A DNA stretch of 64,000 nucleotides. Source: JANSWY01 sp965243755. Its GTDB lineage: Bacteria > Bacteroidota > Bacteroidia > Cytophagales > Cyclobacteriaceae. A program made the translations under genes and the position numbers. The stretch covers positions 1 to 64,000 of the forward strand of contig CBDEVW010000001.1 of assembly GCA_965243755.1 (NCBI GenBank), in the 5' to 3' direction. Below the pieces are notes generated by a model. The model saw only the letters and a list, made by a program, of their open reading frames with translations. It did no database searches and was not told the DNA's origin. Position 1 is the stretch's first letter. Every line of letters starts with the position of its first letter. Below, piece by piece: positions 23,787 to 32,629 of this stretch.

Positions 23787-24293
23787 ATGGACAAACTGAA
23801 TATGCTGAAGCCATCCAAAAGAAAGCGACAGAAAAGGCGCGATAAGAGGATGGATGAAGAATTAATTGAATGCTATAGAAAAGGCTGGAACCAGCGAAAG
23901 CGAAAAGGCTATCAAAAACGGTATATAGGCAACACCTACCAATTTGCAGCAAAACAAGAAAGAATGAAGCTGAGAGGAGGTGAAACCAAATACTTTAATG
24001 ATAATCTGGGACCTCTCAAAAAGTTCCTGCATAGTAAAACTGGAAAACACTGGGACAATGTCTATAGTGAACTTTGCCAAAAGATGGACAAATCAACCGT
24101 ATTAGGGCAGCACCTAATTGATCATTTGCTTTGTTTCGTAGAGATCAATGTTGAGATCATCGATGGCAAAGTCTACGGGCATGACGGTGGATTCTCCAGG
24201 TATGAGTTGGGAAGTTTTGGGTTTACACCAAAGTATTATGTTCACCCCAAAACCGGATGCCTGACTAAAGTAAAGAAGAAAAGGAAGAAGTGA
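23787..24293 (+). CDS. Basic protein of the RtcB locus, probable nucleic-acid binder
   Basis: A 168-residue protein I do not recognise. The first 50 residues are extremely basic (PSKRKRQKRRDKRMDEEL, RKRKGYQKRY) and the last ten are mostly Lys (KVKKKRKK), so it very probably binds nucleic acid. The middle (LGPLKKFLHSKTGKHWDNVY, FSRYELGSFGFTPKYYVHP) looks folded. It stands 52 bases after the slipin gene and before the TPR gene, in line with an RNA-related complex. The start ATG at 23787 is preceded by an AG-rich tract. Confidence 0.65.
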   Translation: MDKLNMLKPSKRKRQKRRDKRMDEELIECYRKGWNQRKRKGYQKRYIGNTYQFAAKQERMKLRGGETKYFNDNLGPLKKFLHSKTGKHWDNVYSELCQKMDKSTVLGQHLIDHLLCFVEINVEIIDGKVYGHDGGFSRYELGSFGFTPKYYVHPKTGCLTKVKKKRKK

Positions 24294-24353
24294 CGTTGTG
24301 GATCAATCCCTGTTAAACGTCTTCCAATGGTTGAATTATAATCTGAATATATC

Positions 24354-24854
24354 ATGTATATCGAATACATTGAAGATGCCATCAAAGAGGCTGATTATGC
24401 AATTGATGCATACTTGTACGATGAGGCGAGGTACATGTTGGAAAGTCTATTGTACGATGAACCGGCTTATGCTAAAGTACATAACAACCTGGGATGGTTG
24501 TATCAGTACCACCTTGGCAACAAAAAGCTGGCCGAGCTTCACCTGAAATGGGCCATAAAATTTGACCCCAGAATGAAGGCAGCATACCTCAACATCGTGG
24601 AGCTGTATACCTGGGACAACAGAATGATTGAATTGAGAGAAATCTTAAAAAATGCAATCAAACTGGAGTTTAAGGACGCATTTATCTACGAGTCTTTGGG
24701 AAAGACCTACGAGGCTACCCAGGATTTCAGTCTGGCGATCAGGTATTATAGAGAAGCGCTTTATACAACAACTGACAATTATGTGGGTCAGGAAATACGG
24801 GCCGATATAAAAAGGTGTAAATACAAGCGCATCAAAAAACTGATCAGAAATTAA
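24354..24854 (+). CDS. TPR protein of the RtcB locus
   Basis: A 166-residue protein built of tetratricopeptide repeats: residues about 9-42 (ADYAIDAYLYDEARYMLESL), 43-77 (AKVHNNLGWLYQYHLGNKKL), 78-112 and 112-146 (DAFIYESLGKTYEATQDFSL). Such repeats hold protein complexes together. No signal peptide. It lies 60 bases after the basic protein gene on the same strand, so it may act as scaffold with slipin and RtcB. Whether it is in the same transcript is not proven. Confidence 0.7.
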   Translation: MYIEYIEDAIKEADYAIDAYLYDEARYMLESLLYDEPAYAKVHNNLGWLYQYHLGNKKLAELHLKWAIKFDPRMKAAYLNIVELYTWDNRMIELREILKNAIKLEFKDAFIYESLGKTYEATQDFSLAIRYYREALYTTTDNYVGQEIRADIKRCKYKRIKKLIRN

Positions 24855-25074
24855 TGTTGTAATTATTCCGGAGCTTATGGAATCTTCGGAATAGTTGCAA
24901 CCCATTAACAAGAACCATTAAAAACAATAAATCATGAGAGGTCATCCAATAGCAATTGAAAAATGCTGCTTTACGAGGTATTGCAGCAATCCAATCTGAT
25001 CTCAACCTGAAGGACGCAACCTCGGGATGAGATCATTCAAAAAGTAATGATTAGAACTATAAAATCCAGAGGTT

Positions 25075-26049
25075 ATGACACCTTCAGAAATAAAGTTTCT
25101 GATGGCAACATTGGAAACAAAAAACAACGAATTCAAATATTACAAAGATAAATATGCACTGGATCTATTGAGGTATTTTGTGTCATCTGAGATGTCTGTT
25201 GCAGCCTTGAAGCAATCTGAGTTAGGATTTTTAACCAATAAACCGATTGTTAAAGAACGACTCTCCAGGATTGGAGGAAAATGGGTAAATGACTCAACTT
25301 TCCAAATGAAAAATGAGGATGATGCCATCAAGCTGAACTACTCTTTGTCAAAATGGGGAGCTTATTTTGGTGACAACAGAAAGGATGACTGGTATCAAAC
25401 TTCGAGATCCGGAATCAATCTGGTACTGCAGTTGAATTTTGACAGCACCCACAACGAGGCGTATTATGAATTTCTGGAACCAGAAAGTCATCCATTTTAT
25501 ATAGACAACCACCCGGTAAAAAAGCCCACTAAACAAGGAGGGATTACCATGGGATGGGCAAGGCTGGATGTCGATCTGGACAATGGAGAAGTGCTCATTG
25601 AAGAAATTCAAAATGACTGGTTGCGGGAGGCCACTGTAACGGCAGACTGGGCTAAGCGTCGCATTGCATTGAAAAAGGCAAGCGAAAAGACCAGACCAAA
25701 AGCACTGGAGAAAATCGAACCAGAAACATTCATGACATATTATCAGAAATATTTGAAAAAGTACATAGGATTTTGGGATGAGGCACTGCTAAATCTGGCG
25801 ATCAATTTTGGTAAGGAACAGCTGGGATGCAACACGGTTTACTATAATACTTTTGAAACCGGAAATCATTTCAAAGGCTTACCGGAGGGTTATCCCAGAC
25901 CACCAAAATCCCTGTACACCAAACTGCCCAGAAAATTTGGGTTCAAAATCACAGATCAGCCACCCTATATGCTTCTGAAGGACATTCCTACCAGGAAGAA
26001 GTTCAGAAAAAAAGGTTTGAGGTGGTTTGTGATGGAATTATCCTCCTGA
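25075..26049 (+). CDS. Unknown protein of the RtcB locus
   Basis: A 324-residue soluble protein, no recognised domain. Conserved-looking stretches include GITMGWARLDVDLDNGEVLI, EEIQNDWLREATVTADWAKR and YLKKYIGFWDEALLNLAINF, then a C-terminal LPRKFGFKITDQPPYML. The mixed alpha-beta pattern with an acidic EEIQNDW motif could be enzymatic, but this is only an impression. It lies directly before rtcB (49 bases between) and after a 220-base gap behind the TPR gene. The gap shows no clear terminator. Confidence 0.65.
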   Translation: MTPSEIKFLMATLETKNNEFKYYKDKYALDLLRYFVSSEMSVAALKQSELGFLTNKPIVKERLSRIGGKWVNDSTFQMKNEDDAIKLNYSLSKWGAYFGDNRKDDWYQTSRSGINLVLQLNFDSTHNEAYYEFLEPESHPFYIDNHPVKKPTKQGGITMGWARLDVDLDNGEVLIEEIQNDWLREATVTADWAKRRIALKKASEKTRPKALEKIEPETFMTYYQKYLKKYIGFWDEALLNLAINFGKEQLGCNTVYYNTFETGNHFKGLPEGYPRPPKSLYTKLPRKFGFKITDQPPYMLLKDIPTRKKFRKKGLRWFVMELSS

Positions 26050-26098
26050 GCCACAAGCCCCGGGAGGGTACTATTGATTAACTTTATAAGTAACAAAA

Positions 26099-27499
26099 AT
26101 GGCTTCAAATAAATTAACCGGAAAAGAGTTGAGAAAACTCGGATATCCGGAAGGTAAGGTGATCGGCATTGCCATTAAGGTAATGGAGGATCACTTTAAA
26201 GGAAAAAGTAAATTACATAAGAAAGATCTGCTCAAAAGGGTAATCAATGAACCTGCTTTCTACTTGAAACATGCCACATTGGGACCTGTCGCCAAAAGTT
26301 TGATCATCAATGAATCGAAAAAAGATTCCATCGAACTAAGAAGCAACCGGATACCTTACCAGATATATGGTGGTGAGGGCATAGAAATGGGAGCAGTAAA
26401 TCAAATGGAAATCGCCATGAAACTGCCTGTCGCGCAAGCTGGTGCACTGATGCCAGATGCTCACCAGGGTTATGGATTACCAATTGGCGGGGTATTAGCT
26501 ACAAAAAATGCTGTTATTCCTTATGGAGTCGGGGTGGATATTGGATGCAGGATGTGTCTGACTTTGTATGATATTCCTCCTGTTTTCAGAGGAAACCCAA
26601 TGTTCGATTTCCAGAAAATACTTTTGGACAATACCCGGTTTGGTAATGATTCTTTCCGGAGACCCATGGGGCATGATGTGCTTGATCGGCCAGAATTTGG
26701 TGAGATCAACATTTTAAAGTCACTAAAAGACAGGGCTTATGCACAGATTGGATCTTCGGGAGGAGGCAACCATTTTGTGGAATTTGGAGAAGTAGAAATC
26801 CTGGATCCTGAAAATGAATGGAATCTTCCTACTGGAAAATACCTTTCAGTACTCTCTCATTCCGGATCAAGAGGCCTTGGTGCCAATGTAGCCAGACATT
26901 ATACAAGGTTGGCGATGGACAAATGTCAATTGCCGTCGGAAGCTAAGCATCTCGCCTGGCTGGATCTTGATGATGAGGATGGGCAGGAATACTGGATTGC
27001 TATGAATCTTGCGGGTGATTATGCCTCTGCATGTCATCATCAGATCCATCAGAGGATTGCCAAAGCGCTGGGAGAACAACACCTGGTCATGGTAGAAAAC
27101 CACCATAATTTTGCGTGGAAAGAAACCGACCTGGATGGCAATGAGATCATCGTTCATCGTAAGGGTGCAACTCCTGCCGGAAAAGGTGTTTTAGGAATAA
27201 TCCCCGGATCGATGACTTCACCTGGATTTATTGTGCGGGGTAAGGGTGATGCCAATGCCATTAACTCTGCTTCTCATGGTGCGGGAAGAGTACTTTCCAG
27301 AAGAAAGGCAAAACAAATGCTTTCCAAAAAGGAAGTGCAGCAACACCTGAGACACCATGGAGTAAAAGTTATCGGGTCGGGCCTGGATGAAGCACCACAG
27401 GTTTATAAGGATATTCATCAGGTGATGGCTCACCAGACTGATTTGGTAGAAGTGGTGGGATCATTTACACCAAAAGTAATCCGGATGAGTGGAGAATAA
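26099..27499 (+). CDS. rtcB: RNA-splicing/repair ligase RtcB
   Basis: A 466-residue RtcB. It joins RNA 3'-phosphate or 2',3'-cyclic phosphate ends to 5'-OH ends with GTP and Mn2+. Seen: LMPDAHQGYGLPIGGV (Asp/His, near 119-133), GVDIGCRM with the metal-binding Cys near 149, SSGGGNHFVEFG (His), LSHSGSRGLG near 254, VENHHNFAW near 334, KGATPAGKG, and INSASHGAGR near 392 with the His that receives GMP. All expected ligands are present. No rtcA, rtcR or Ro60 gene is seen nearby; instead slipin, TPR and tRNA-like RNAs are the context. A strong bidirectional hairpin follows. Confidence 0.95.
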   Translation: MASNKLTGKELRKLGYPEGKVIGIAIKVMEDHFKGKSKLHKKDLLKRVINEPAFYLKHATLGPVAKSLIINESKKDSIELRSNRIPYQIYGGEGIEMGAVNQMEIAMKLPVAQAGALMPDAHQGYGLPIGGVLATKNAVIPYGVGVDIGCRMCLTLYDIPPVFRGNPMFDFQKILLDNTRFGNDSFRRPMGHDVLDRPEFGEINILKSLKDRAYAQIGSSGGGNHFVEFGEVEILDPENEWNLPTGKYLSVLSHSGSRGLGANVARHYTRLAMDKCQLPSEAKHLAWLDLDDEDGQEYWIAMNLAGDYASACHHQIHQRIAKALGEQHLVMVENHHNFAWKETDLDGNEIIVHRKGATPAGKGVLGIIPGSMTSPGFIVRGKGDANAINSASHGAGRVLSRRKAKQMLSKKEVQQHLRHHGVKVIGSGLDEAPQVYKDIHQVMAHQTDLVEVVGSFTPKVIRMSGE

Positions 27500-27502
27500 T
27501 AT

Positions 27503-27546
27503 AAGGGCTGTCTTCTACGAAAAGTATCATAGAAGACATGCCCTTT
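27503..27546. terminator. Strong hairpin terminator after rtcB
   Basis: AAGGGC (27503-27508) and GTCTTCTA pair with TAGAAGAC and GCCCTTT (to 27546), about 14 pairs with a small internal loop. It lies between the convergent rtcB and DinB genes and can serve both. Confidence 0.7.
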
Positions 27547-27575
27547 AAAGTACGCTCATTGATCTAATCCATTGA

Positions 27576-28169
27576 TTACGCCTGAATCTCATTAAGCACT
27601 TCATTGATCTGTGCTGAATGTCTTAGGGTATGAGCTGCCATCACTAAAAAGATCTGGTAACAATCAGCAGGTCCGTAGGGTGATTTCCCGAAATGGTTTC
27701 TTAATTCAAGGTCTCGGTTCTTTAAAAACTTCTTCACTTCGTTTCTATGCGCTTTCAATTCAGCCAGCATCTGATCTTTACTTTTTCCATTGCCTTTTGG
27801 TGGTAATGGTGTTTTTACTTTTACTCCCCTGTCCGCGATTCTGGTAATGAGCCAGGCATCTTTTTGTCTGGTAGACATTTCATTGTTTGCCGGTTCGGCA
27901 AGGGCAGCTTTGATCTGTCCAAAGAGTGCAATTTCCGCCAACAGCATGTGCTCCATACAATGTGCTGCACTCCATCCTCCATCCTGTGGTTGTACATTCC
28001 ATTCCTCCTCCCCTACTTTATTCAGTGTCTCTGTCAATTCATTAATTGAAGCATCCATGAAATCGTTCAGGAATGTTAGTTCTTCTTCTGAAATCTTCCC
28101 TTTCTTGGAATTTTCTGTGGGCATACTGCAAAGTGTTAGTGCCAAAATAACGGTCATAACATAGTTCAT
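27576..28169 (-). CDS. DinB-superfamily protein with signal peptide
   Basis: A 197-residue protein. Residues 1-16 look like a short signal peptide; the rest is a DinB four-helix bundle with the metal-binding His pattern: GGWSAAHCMEHMLLAE (near 64-79) and MAAHTLRHSAQINEVL (near 176-191). Members of this group bind a divalent metal and are thought to be thiol-dependent enzymes; the substrate here is unknown. It stands alone, convergent to rtcB and 67 bases downstream of the ECF42 sigma factor gene on the same strand. Confidence 0.8.
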   Translation of the reverse strand: MNYVMTVILALTLCSMPTENSKKGKISEEELTFLNDFMDASINELTETLNKVGEEEWNVQPQDGGWSAAHCMEHMLLAEIALFGQIKAALAEPANNEMSTRQKDAWLITRIADRGVKVKTPLPPKGNGKSKDQMLAELKAHRNEVKKFLKNRDLELRNHFGKSPYGPADCYQIFLVMAAHTLRHSAQINEVLNEIQA

Positions 28170-28236
28170 AACTTCAAGCTTTATGTGAATATTCTTTACC
28201 TACCAGACAATAACCCCTGGGGACATGGGGACATTA

Positions 28237-29511
28237 CTACTTGATTTTTTTTCTGCAGGTAGCGATGCGATCGTCAAGCAACTGATTTTCTTTTTGGGAT
28301 CGGGTGAATTCCTTAGCCTTCTGAAATCTTTCAATTGCCAGTTGCCACTCACCGATCCTCCTGTAAAACTCTCCAATAGAAGCATGCAGTAAATGATATT
28401 CTGCAATTCGCTGGCTGCTCTTTTCTAAGTCAAGCAATTGCTGAATGCCCATTTTTATATCCTTGCAAATTCCATTAACAATGGCCATGTTCATGGCAAT
28501 GACAGGAGATGGTTTGATCTTATTTAAGGTTTGATAGTATTTTAATATTTGTTCCCAGTCAGTATCATCAAAATTTTTTGCTTTGCAATGTTCCGCAGCA
28601 ATGGCTGCCTCCAGATGAAATGAGGAAAGAAAATCGCCTGAAGAAGCCTCACTAAGATAGACCATCCCCATGCTGATCAAATCTGCATCCCATTTACCCC
28701 TATCCTGATGATCGATTAAAACGATGGCTCCTTTATCATCAATCCGACTTTCAAACCTGGCCGCATGAAAACACATCAAAGCCAGTAGTGCTTTAGTTGC
28801 TGTCACTTCAGGAAAATGGCTGATCATCAATTTAGTAAGCCTGATAGCCTCAAGACAGATGTCCCTGCGTATCAGCTCATTGGCGCTTGATGAGTTGTAT
28901 CCTTCATTAAATAGCAGATAAAGTGAAATCAACACCTCATGCAAACTGTTTTTTAACTTAGTTCCAGCTGGCACCTCCAGCGAAACTCCTTCCTGGCGGA
29001 TTGCTTTTTTTGCTCGAAACAGTCGCTTTTTCACGGCTTCTTCCTTCATAAGCACCGCACTGGCGATTTCTTTCCTTGAAAACCCGCAAAGCACATTAAG
29101 TACCAGCAAAGTTCTGTCGATATGCGACAGGTTTAATGAAGAAACTGCAAATATCATCCTTAAAAGGCTGTCTGAAATCTCTTCTTCCAGGTAAACCTCA
29201 CTGGCTTCAGTTGCAGTCTCAATTTCAATTTGCTGCCTGGCCAGTCCCTGTCGCTTCTCCTTCCAGTATAAATTGATGGCTTTGTTTTTGGCCGCTTTAA
29301 ATAACCAATGAGAGGGAGCTTCGGGAATGCCGTGATAGCTCCAGTGTCGGTGTGCATCAAGCAGGGTCTCCTGAGCTACATCCTCCATTGCCATCAGTTG
29401 GTGCATTCCAAACATTTTGGTAAGATAAGCCACCATTTTACCATATTCCTGCCGAAACAAGTGATCGATCAGGGAATCTATATTTTCCCTGGAACTATCC
29501 GGGGTAGGCAT
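28237..29511 (-). CDS. ECF42-type RNA polymerase sigma factor with C-terminal extension
   Basis: A 424-residue sigma factor. Region 2 (about 14-85: EYGKMVAYLTKMFGMHQLMA, EDVAQETLLDAHRHW, AAKNKAINLYWKEKR) binds the -10 element; region 4 (about 120-180: DRTLLVLNVLCGFSRKEIAS, MKEEAVKKRLFRAKKAI) the -35 element. Residues 185-424 form a TPR-like helical extension (ALLALMCFHAARFESR, YQTLNKIKPSPVIAMNMA). This layout is the ECF42 group, which has no anti-sigma factor and is linked to DGPF/YCII genes. Two such genes lie directly upstream; one overlaps its start by 17 bases. Confidence 0.88.
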   Translation of the reverse strand: MPTPDSSRENIDSLIDHLFRQEYGKMVAYLTKMFGMHQLMAMEDVAQETLLDAHRHWSYHGIPEAPSHWLFKAAKNKAINLYWKEKRQGLARQQIEIETATEASEVYLEEEISDSLLRMIFAVSSLNLSHIDRTLLVLNVLCGFSRKEIASAVLMKEEAVKKRLFRAKKAIRQEGVSLEVPAGTKLKNSLHEVLISLYLLFNEGYNSSSANELIRRDICLEAIRLTKLMISHFPEVTATKALLALMCFHAARFESRIDDKGAIVLIDHQDRGKWDADLISMGMVYLSEASSGDFLSSFHLEAAIAAEHCKAKNFDDTDWEQILKYYQTLNKIKPSPVIAMNMAIVNGICKDIKMGIQQLLDLEKSSQRIAEYHLLHASIGEFYRRIGEWQLAIERFQKAKEFTRSQKENQLLDDRIATCRKKIK

Positions 29512-29836
29512 TTTTCGTAGCTCTTATTTCAATATCGTGATACTGATGCATAGGACAAGAAGTCGCAATCTTTCTTGCCTCTTCCAATGAGCTTGCTTTT
29601 ACTATGACAATCCCACCAATGAGTTCTTTCGGTTCCACAAATGGGCCATCGGAAAGCATATCTGTACCAGCAGCCAGTTGATGCTGTTTGGTAGTGAGCC
29701 TGTTGCCATGAACATACTGCCCCTGCTCAATAAGTTTATTCATCCATTCTTTGTAAGATCTCTCCAGTTGCTGCCCGTCGCTATCTGAAATGGAGGTCTT
29801 ACTTTCCTCCTTGATGATTAAAATAAATTCTTCCAT
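29495..29836 (-). CDS. YCII-related (DGPF) protein 1
   Basis: A 113-residue YCII/DGPF protein; the name-giving DGPF motif is intact in LSDGPFVEPKELIGG (residues 61-75), followed by the ferredoxin-like GGIVIVKASSLEEARKIA. Genes of this type are the constant neighbours and usual targets of ECF42 sigma factors. It overlaps the sigma factor start by 17 bases, so they are translated from one transcript. Biochemical role unknown. Confidence 0.85.
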   Translation of the reverse strand: MEEFILIIKEESKTSISDSDGQQLERSYKEWMNKLIEQGQYVHGNRLTTKQHQLAAGTDMLSDGPFVEPKELIGGIVIVKASSLEEARKIATSCPMHQYHDIEIRATKNAYPG

Positions 29837-29896
29837 GTATTTTTTGTCCTGAAGGTAAAAGGGTGCGTCTTACATTCAATATAAGACGCAATCCCA

Positions 29897-30235
29897 TTAG
29901 TTCATGTTTAAAAATGGCCTGACGTAAATACCACATCCTTCCAGCAGTGGACATTCTTTCGCAATGGACGTTGCATGATCAAGATCCCTGGCCCTGATGT
30001 GTATATAACCTCCTATCGTCTCAGTTGGGTTAAGAAATTCTCCTTCGGATTGTACCTCATTTTCACTCAATATGAAATTACCCGCTGATTCGAAAGGTGC
30101 ACCTGCTATGTAATTGCCGGAATCTGTCCATTTTGTCATCCACAGTTGATATTTCTCCAGCTTCTTCTGCATTTCCTCGGGGGAATAATTGGAACTATCA
30201 CCTTTTACAAGCATCATAAAATCTTTCATAGTCAA
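29897..30235 (-). CDS. YCII-related (DGPF-type) protein 2
   Basis: A 112-residue paralogue of the protein encoded next to it. The DGPF site is changed to EGEF in VQSEGEFLNPTETIGGYIHI (residues about 63-82), but the rest of the fold (RARDLDHATSIAKECPLL) is kept. It lies 60 bases upstream of the first DGPF gene on the same strand. The motif change may mean a partner rather than an active copy. Confidence 0.8.
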   Translation of the reverse strand: MTMKDFMMLVKGDSSNYSPEEMQKKLEKYQLWMTKWTDSGNYIAGAPFESAGNFILSENEVQSEGEFLNPTETIGGYIHIRARDLDHATSIAKECPLLEGCGIYVRPFLNMN

Positions 30236-30292
30236 ATAATTTTAATGTTTGCCTGTAAGACAGTTCAACTATACTGGTTGGGGACAAATACT

Positions 30293-30667
30293 TTAATTAA
30301 CTGCTGCTCTCACCGTTTTAAATTCCATTGATACCAGCCCTAAGATCAAAAGGATTTCGCCGATAAAATAAAGTAAACCCCACAAGGTAATTTCATCTAT
30401 GTACAGGATCATCACTCCCAGAGTGAGCCCGCAATAGAGCAGATTGGCAATTGCTATTATGATTAAAAATTTGGAATGCCCTGATTTCACCAACCAATGT
30501 GTACTGAGAGAATATACTGCAAACATCACAGCGATCGATGCTAAAAACTTAAGGACATCAACAGGCAAACCGATGTATTGTACAATGGCCGGCAAGACCA
30601 ATCCCAGGAACACCGATGAAACAATGGCTCCAATACCATCTATTAATAGAAATTTTTTGGTTGTCAT
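30293..30667 (-). CDS. Small four-helix membrane protein
   Basis: A 124-residue integral membrane protein with helices near residues 8-28, 35-52, 64-88 and 93-115. The composition and the motif PAIVQYIGLPVDVLKFLASI are seen in hypothetical membrane proteins of Bacteroidota. It lies 57 bases upstream of the DGPF gene on the same strand and may belong to the same regulated group. Function unknown. Confidence 0.65.
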   Translation of the reverse strand: MTTKKFLLIDGIGAIVSSVFLGLVLPAIVQYIGLPVDVLKFLASIAVMFAVYSLSTHWLVKSGHSKFLIIIAIANLLYCGLTLGVMILYIDEITLWGLLYFIGEILLILGLVSMEFKTVRAAVN

Positions 30668-30726
30668 TACTGTAGTGGGTTAAAGAATAGTAAATCACAA
30701 ACATAGCCCACAATTACTTACCTCAC

Positions 30727-30975
30727 TCAATACATTAATGACAGAGTTGAAATTAGAATAATAATCGTGACATAAATGATTGCGGAAAGCAAATTGGATA
30801 AAAATTTATAGGTAAGCTTTTTCTCCAGGCTAAACCACCAGAACCTTGTAAAACTTTCAACAATGAGACTCGCGGTTATTGGCTTGTGCTTTTGCAATAA
30901 TTTCAAATTCACCCACATTCTTAAAATTGCAGCAATGGCAATGACAACCAGTAATATGGTTAGAGTTCCGTGCAT
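30727..30975 (-). CDS. Small membrane protein with two hydrophobic segments
   Basis: An 82-residue protein beginning MHGTLTILLVVIAIAAILRM, with a second hydrophobic stretch at the C-terminus (NLLSAIIYVTIIILISTLSL). ATG at 30975 is chosen; a TTG at 30996 would overlap the upstream gene. The basic middle (KLLQKHKPI, EKKLTYKF) would face the cytoplasm. It is 11 bases behind the secreted protein gene, so co-transcribed. Unknown function. Confidence 0.55.
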   Translation of the reverse strand: MHGTLTILLVVIAIAAILRMWVNLKLLQKHKPITASLIVESFTRFWWFSLEKKLTYKFLSNLLSAIIYVTIIILISTLSLMY

Positions 30976-30986
30976 TTCATTATGCG

Positions 30987-31874
30987 CTAATAACAATTGG
31001 GGGCATATTCCCCTTCCGTAGTTCTGAAGTAGCGATCTCCATTCAGGTACAACTTTTCATCTGAGTACTGTAGTGTGTAGCTATACTTCTCACCATTATG
31101 AAAATTAAGAACCAGCATAGGCTCACCTGCGTTTCCAATCACTATTGCCCAGGTCCCCTGCCCACTATCATTCCCGGCAGAATAACCAGAAACGCCACTT
31201 CCACTGACCGACAAGTCACTACTACTCCCATAATTGAAATAACCCCTTGCACACAGGTCAATTCTTCTTTCGGTACTATAGCCACCGGAAACACCCCCCG
31301 TTGAATAATCAGAAGAATAATAGGAGTCCATGTATGTAAGCCTTACATTGGATAGCCATTGTTTCCATTCATTCAACTCCGCGCTACGGTCTACTTTCTT
31401 GAATTTTAATGATTGATAAATCTGTTTGCATACAGCAATGTGGTCATTGCTAAACATATTTTGTAGTGTTGCTGCCATTATTGTCACTCCAGGACCTTCA
31501 TAAGGGTTTGCCGCTCCAATGATATATGCTGAGCTTGCCTGCCATTCCATGGTTCCGCTAAACTTTCCTCCTACGGCATGTGACCCGAGCATGTCGAGTG
31601 ACCCATTCAGTGTTAATGAAGTTCCCTCCTCCTGAATGCCGGCTTTCGCTTCGCTAATTAGCTGCTCCTTTGTATAATTATGTGTGGTCATGATTACAAT
31701 GCCCGGCACTGTGTTGGAACCAAGAATCAACATATCATCGCTTTCCTGACCCATCCAGCCTTCGGGTATAGTGAAAGAAATTCCAATTTTTTCCAGGTTA
31801 ACAACACCTGTTAACTGGCTGTAGCCTAGTTGTGAAAGAAAAATTAAAACCAGGCTAAGGAGTGAGCTTCTCAT
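30987..31874 (-). CDS. Secreted protein of unknown function
   Basis: A 295-residue exported protein: signal peptide MRSSLLSLVLIFLSQLGYSQ, then an N-terminal domain (IGISFTIPEGWMGQESDDML, VPGIVIMTTHNYTKEQLI) like the lipid- or protein-binding fold of many periplasmic proteins, and a Ser/Gly/Tyr-rich C-terminal part (YYSSDYSTGGVSGGYS) ending in a small beta domain. ATG at 31874 preferred over TTG at 31880. Directly followed by the small membrane protein gene. I do not recognise a family. Confidence 0.65.
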   Translation of the reverse strand: MRSSLLSLVLIFLSQLGYSQLTGVVNLEKIGISFTIPEGWMGQESDDMLILGSNTVPGIVIMTTHNYTKEQLISEAKAGIQEEGTSLTLNGSLDMLGSHAVGGKFSGTMEWQASSAYIIGAANPYEGPGVTIMAATLQNMFSNDHIAVCKQIYQSLKFKKVDRSAELNEWKQWLSNVRLTYMDSYYSSDYSTGGVSGGYSTERRIDLCARGYFNYGSSSDLSVSGSGVSGYSAGNDSGQGTWAIVIGNAGEPMLVLNFHNGEKYSYTLQYSDEKLYLNGDRYFRTTEGEYAPNCY

Positions 31875-31945
31875 AAACAATTAAATTTTGGCTTACAGTA
31901 AAGTTACTAACTAAAAACCCAAATAATTCGACTGCTGAAAATAGA

Positions 31946-32629
31946 TTATTTCAAATACCTCTGCACAAATCCTTCTTTGTATGCTCGCCCAATAGGAACA
32001 TGATGATCGTTGGTCAAAAACACTTGTGTGGCACTTATCCTGGAAACCATTTTTAAGTTGACAACATATGATTTGTGTACTCTAGCGAACTGGTTGCTGT
32101 CCAGGGTTTCTTCCCAGTATTTTAAAGGTTCTGGTGACAATACCTTATTTTTTGGCAATATCAGCTCTGTATAATCAGCATCAGACTGGATGTATATGAT
32201 TTCATCAACCACCACTTTGATATGTTCATACCCGGATTTGATGAAAATCTCTTTGCTGGCTAGTTCCCCCGGTTGAAGTCGTGGCGGAACTTTGCTGATC
32301 GCCTGCACAAAGCGCTGAAATGAGAAAGGTTTGAGTAAGTAGTCAACAACATTAAGCTCATAACCCTCCAGTGCATAGTCAGAAAATGCAGTAGTTAATA
32401 TGACGGCAGGTGGGTCGGGCAGTATTTTCAAAAACTCTATGCCGCTGAATTTTGGCAAATGGATGTCCAGGAATACCAGGTCTACATTGTGGTTTTGCAG
32501 AAAAAGCATAGCACTGGTAGGTTCGTTAAAAACGCCCTTCAACGCCAATGTTTGAACATCGGATATGTACTTTTTTAATATCCGCTGAGCGGGAGGCTGA
32601 TCTTCTATTATGATGCAATTAATGGTCAT
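31946..32629 (-). CDS. LytTR response regulator
   Basis: A 227-residue response regulator. Receiver domain at residues 1-118 with the phosphorylated Asp55 in LVFLDIHLPKFSG and Lys in LLKPFSF; LytTR DNA-binding domain at about 135-225 (EIFIKSGYEHIKVVVDEIIY, FARVHKSYVVNLKMVSRI). It is overlapped by 11 bases by the kinase gene upstream, so the two form a two-component system. Targets are not known; the divergent TonB-type receptor gene next to the kinase is a candidate. Confidence 0.9.
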   Translation of the reverse strand: MTINCIIIEDQPPAQRILKKYISDVQTLALKGVFNEPTSAMLFLQNHNVDLVFLDIHLPKFSGIEFLKILPDPPAVILTTAFSDYALEGYELNVVDYLLKPFSFQRFVQAISKVPPRLQPGELASKEIFIKSGYEHIKVVVDEIIYIQSDADYTELILPKNKVLSPEPLKYWEETLDSNQFARVHKSYVVNLKMVSRISATQVFLTNDHHVPIGRAYKEGFVQRYLK

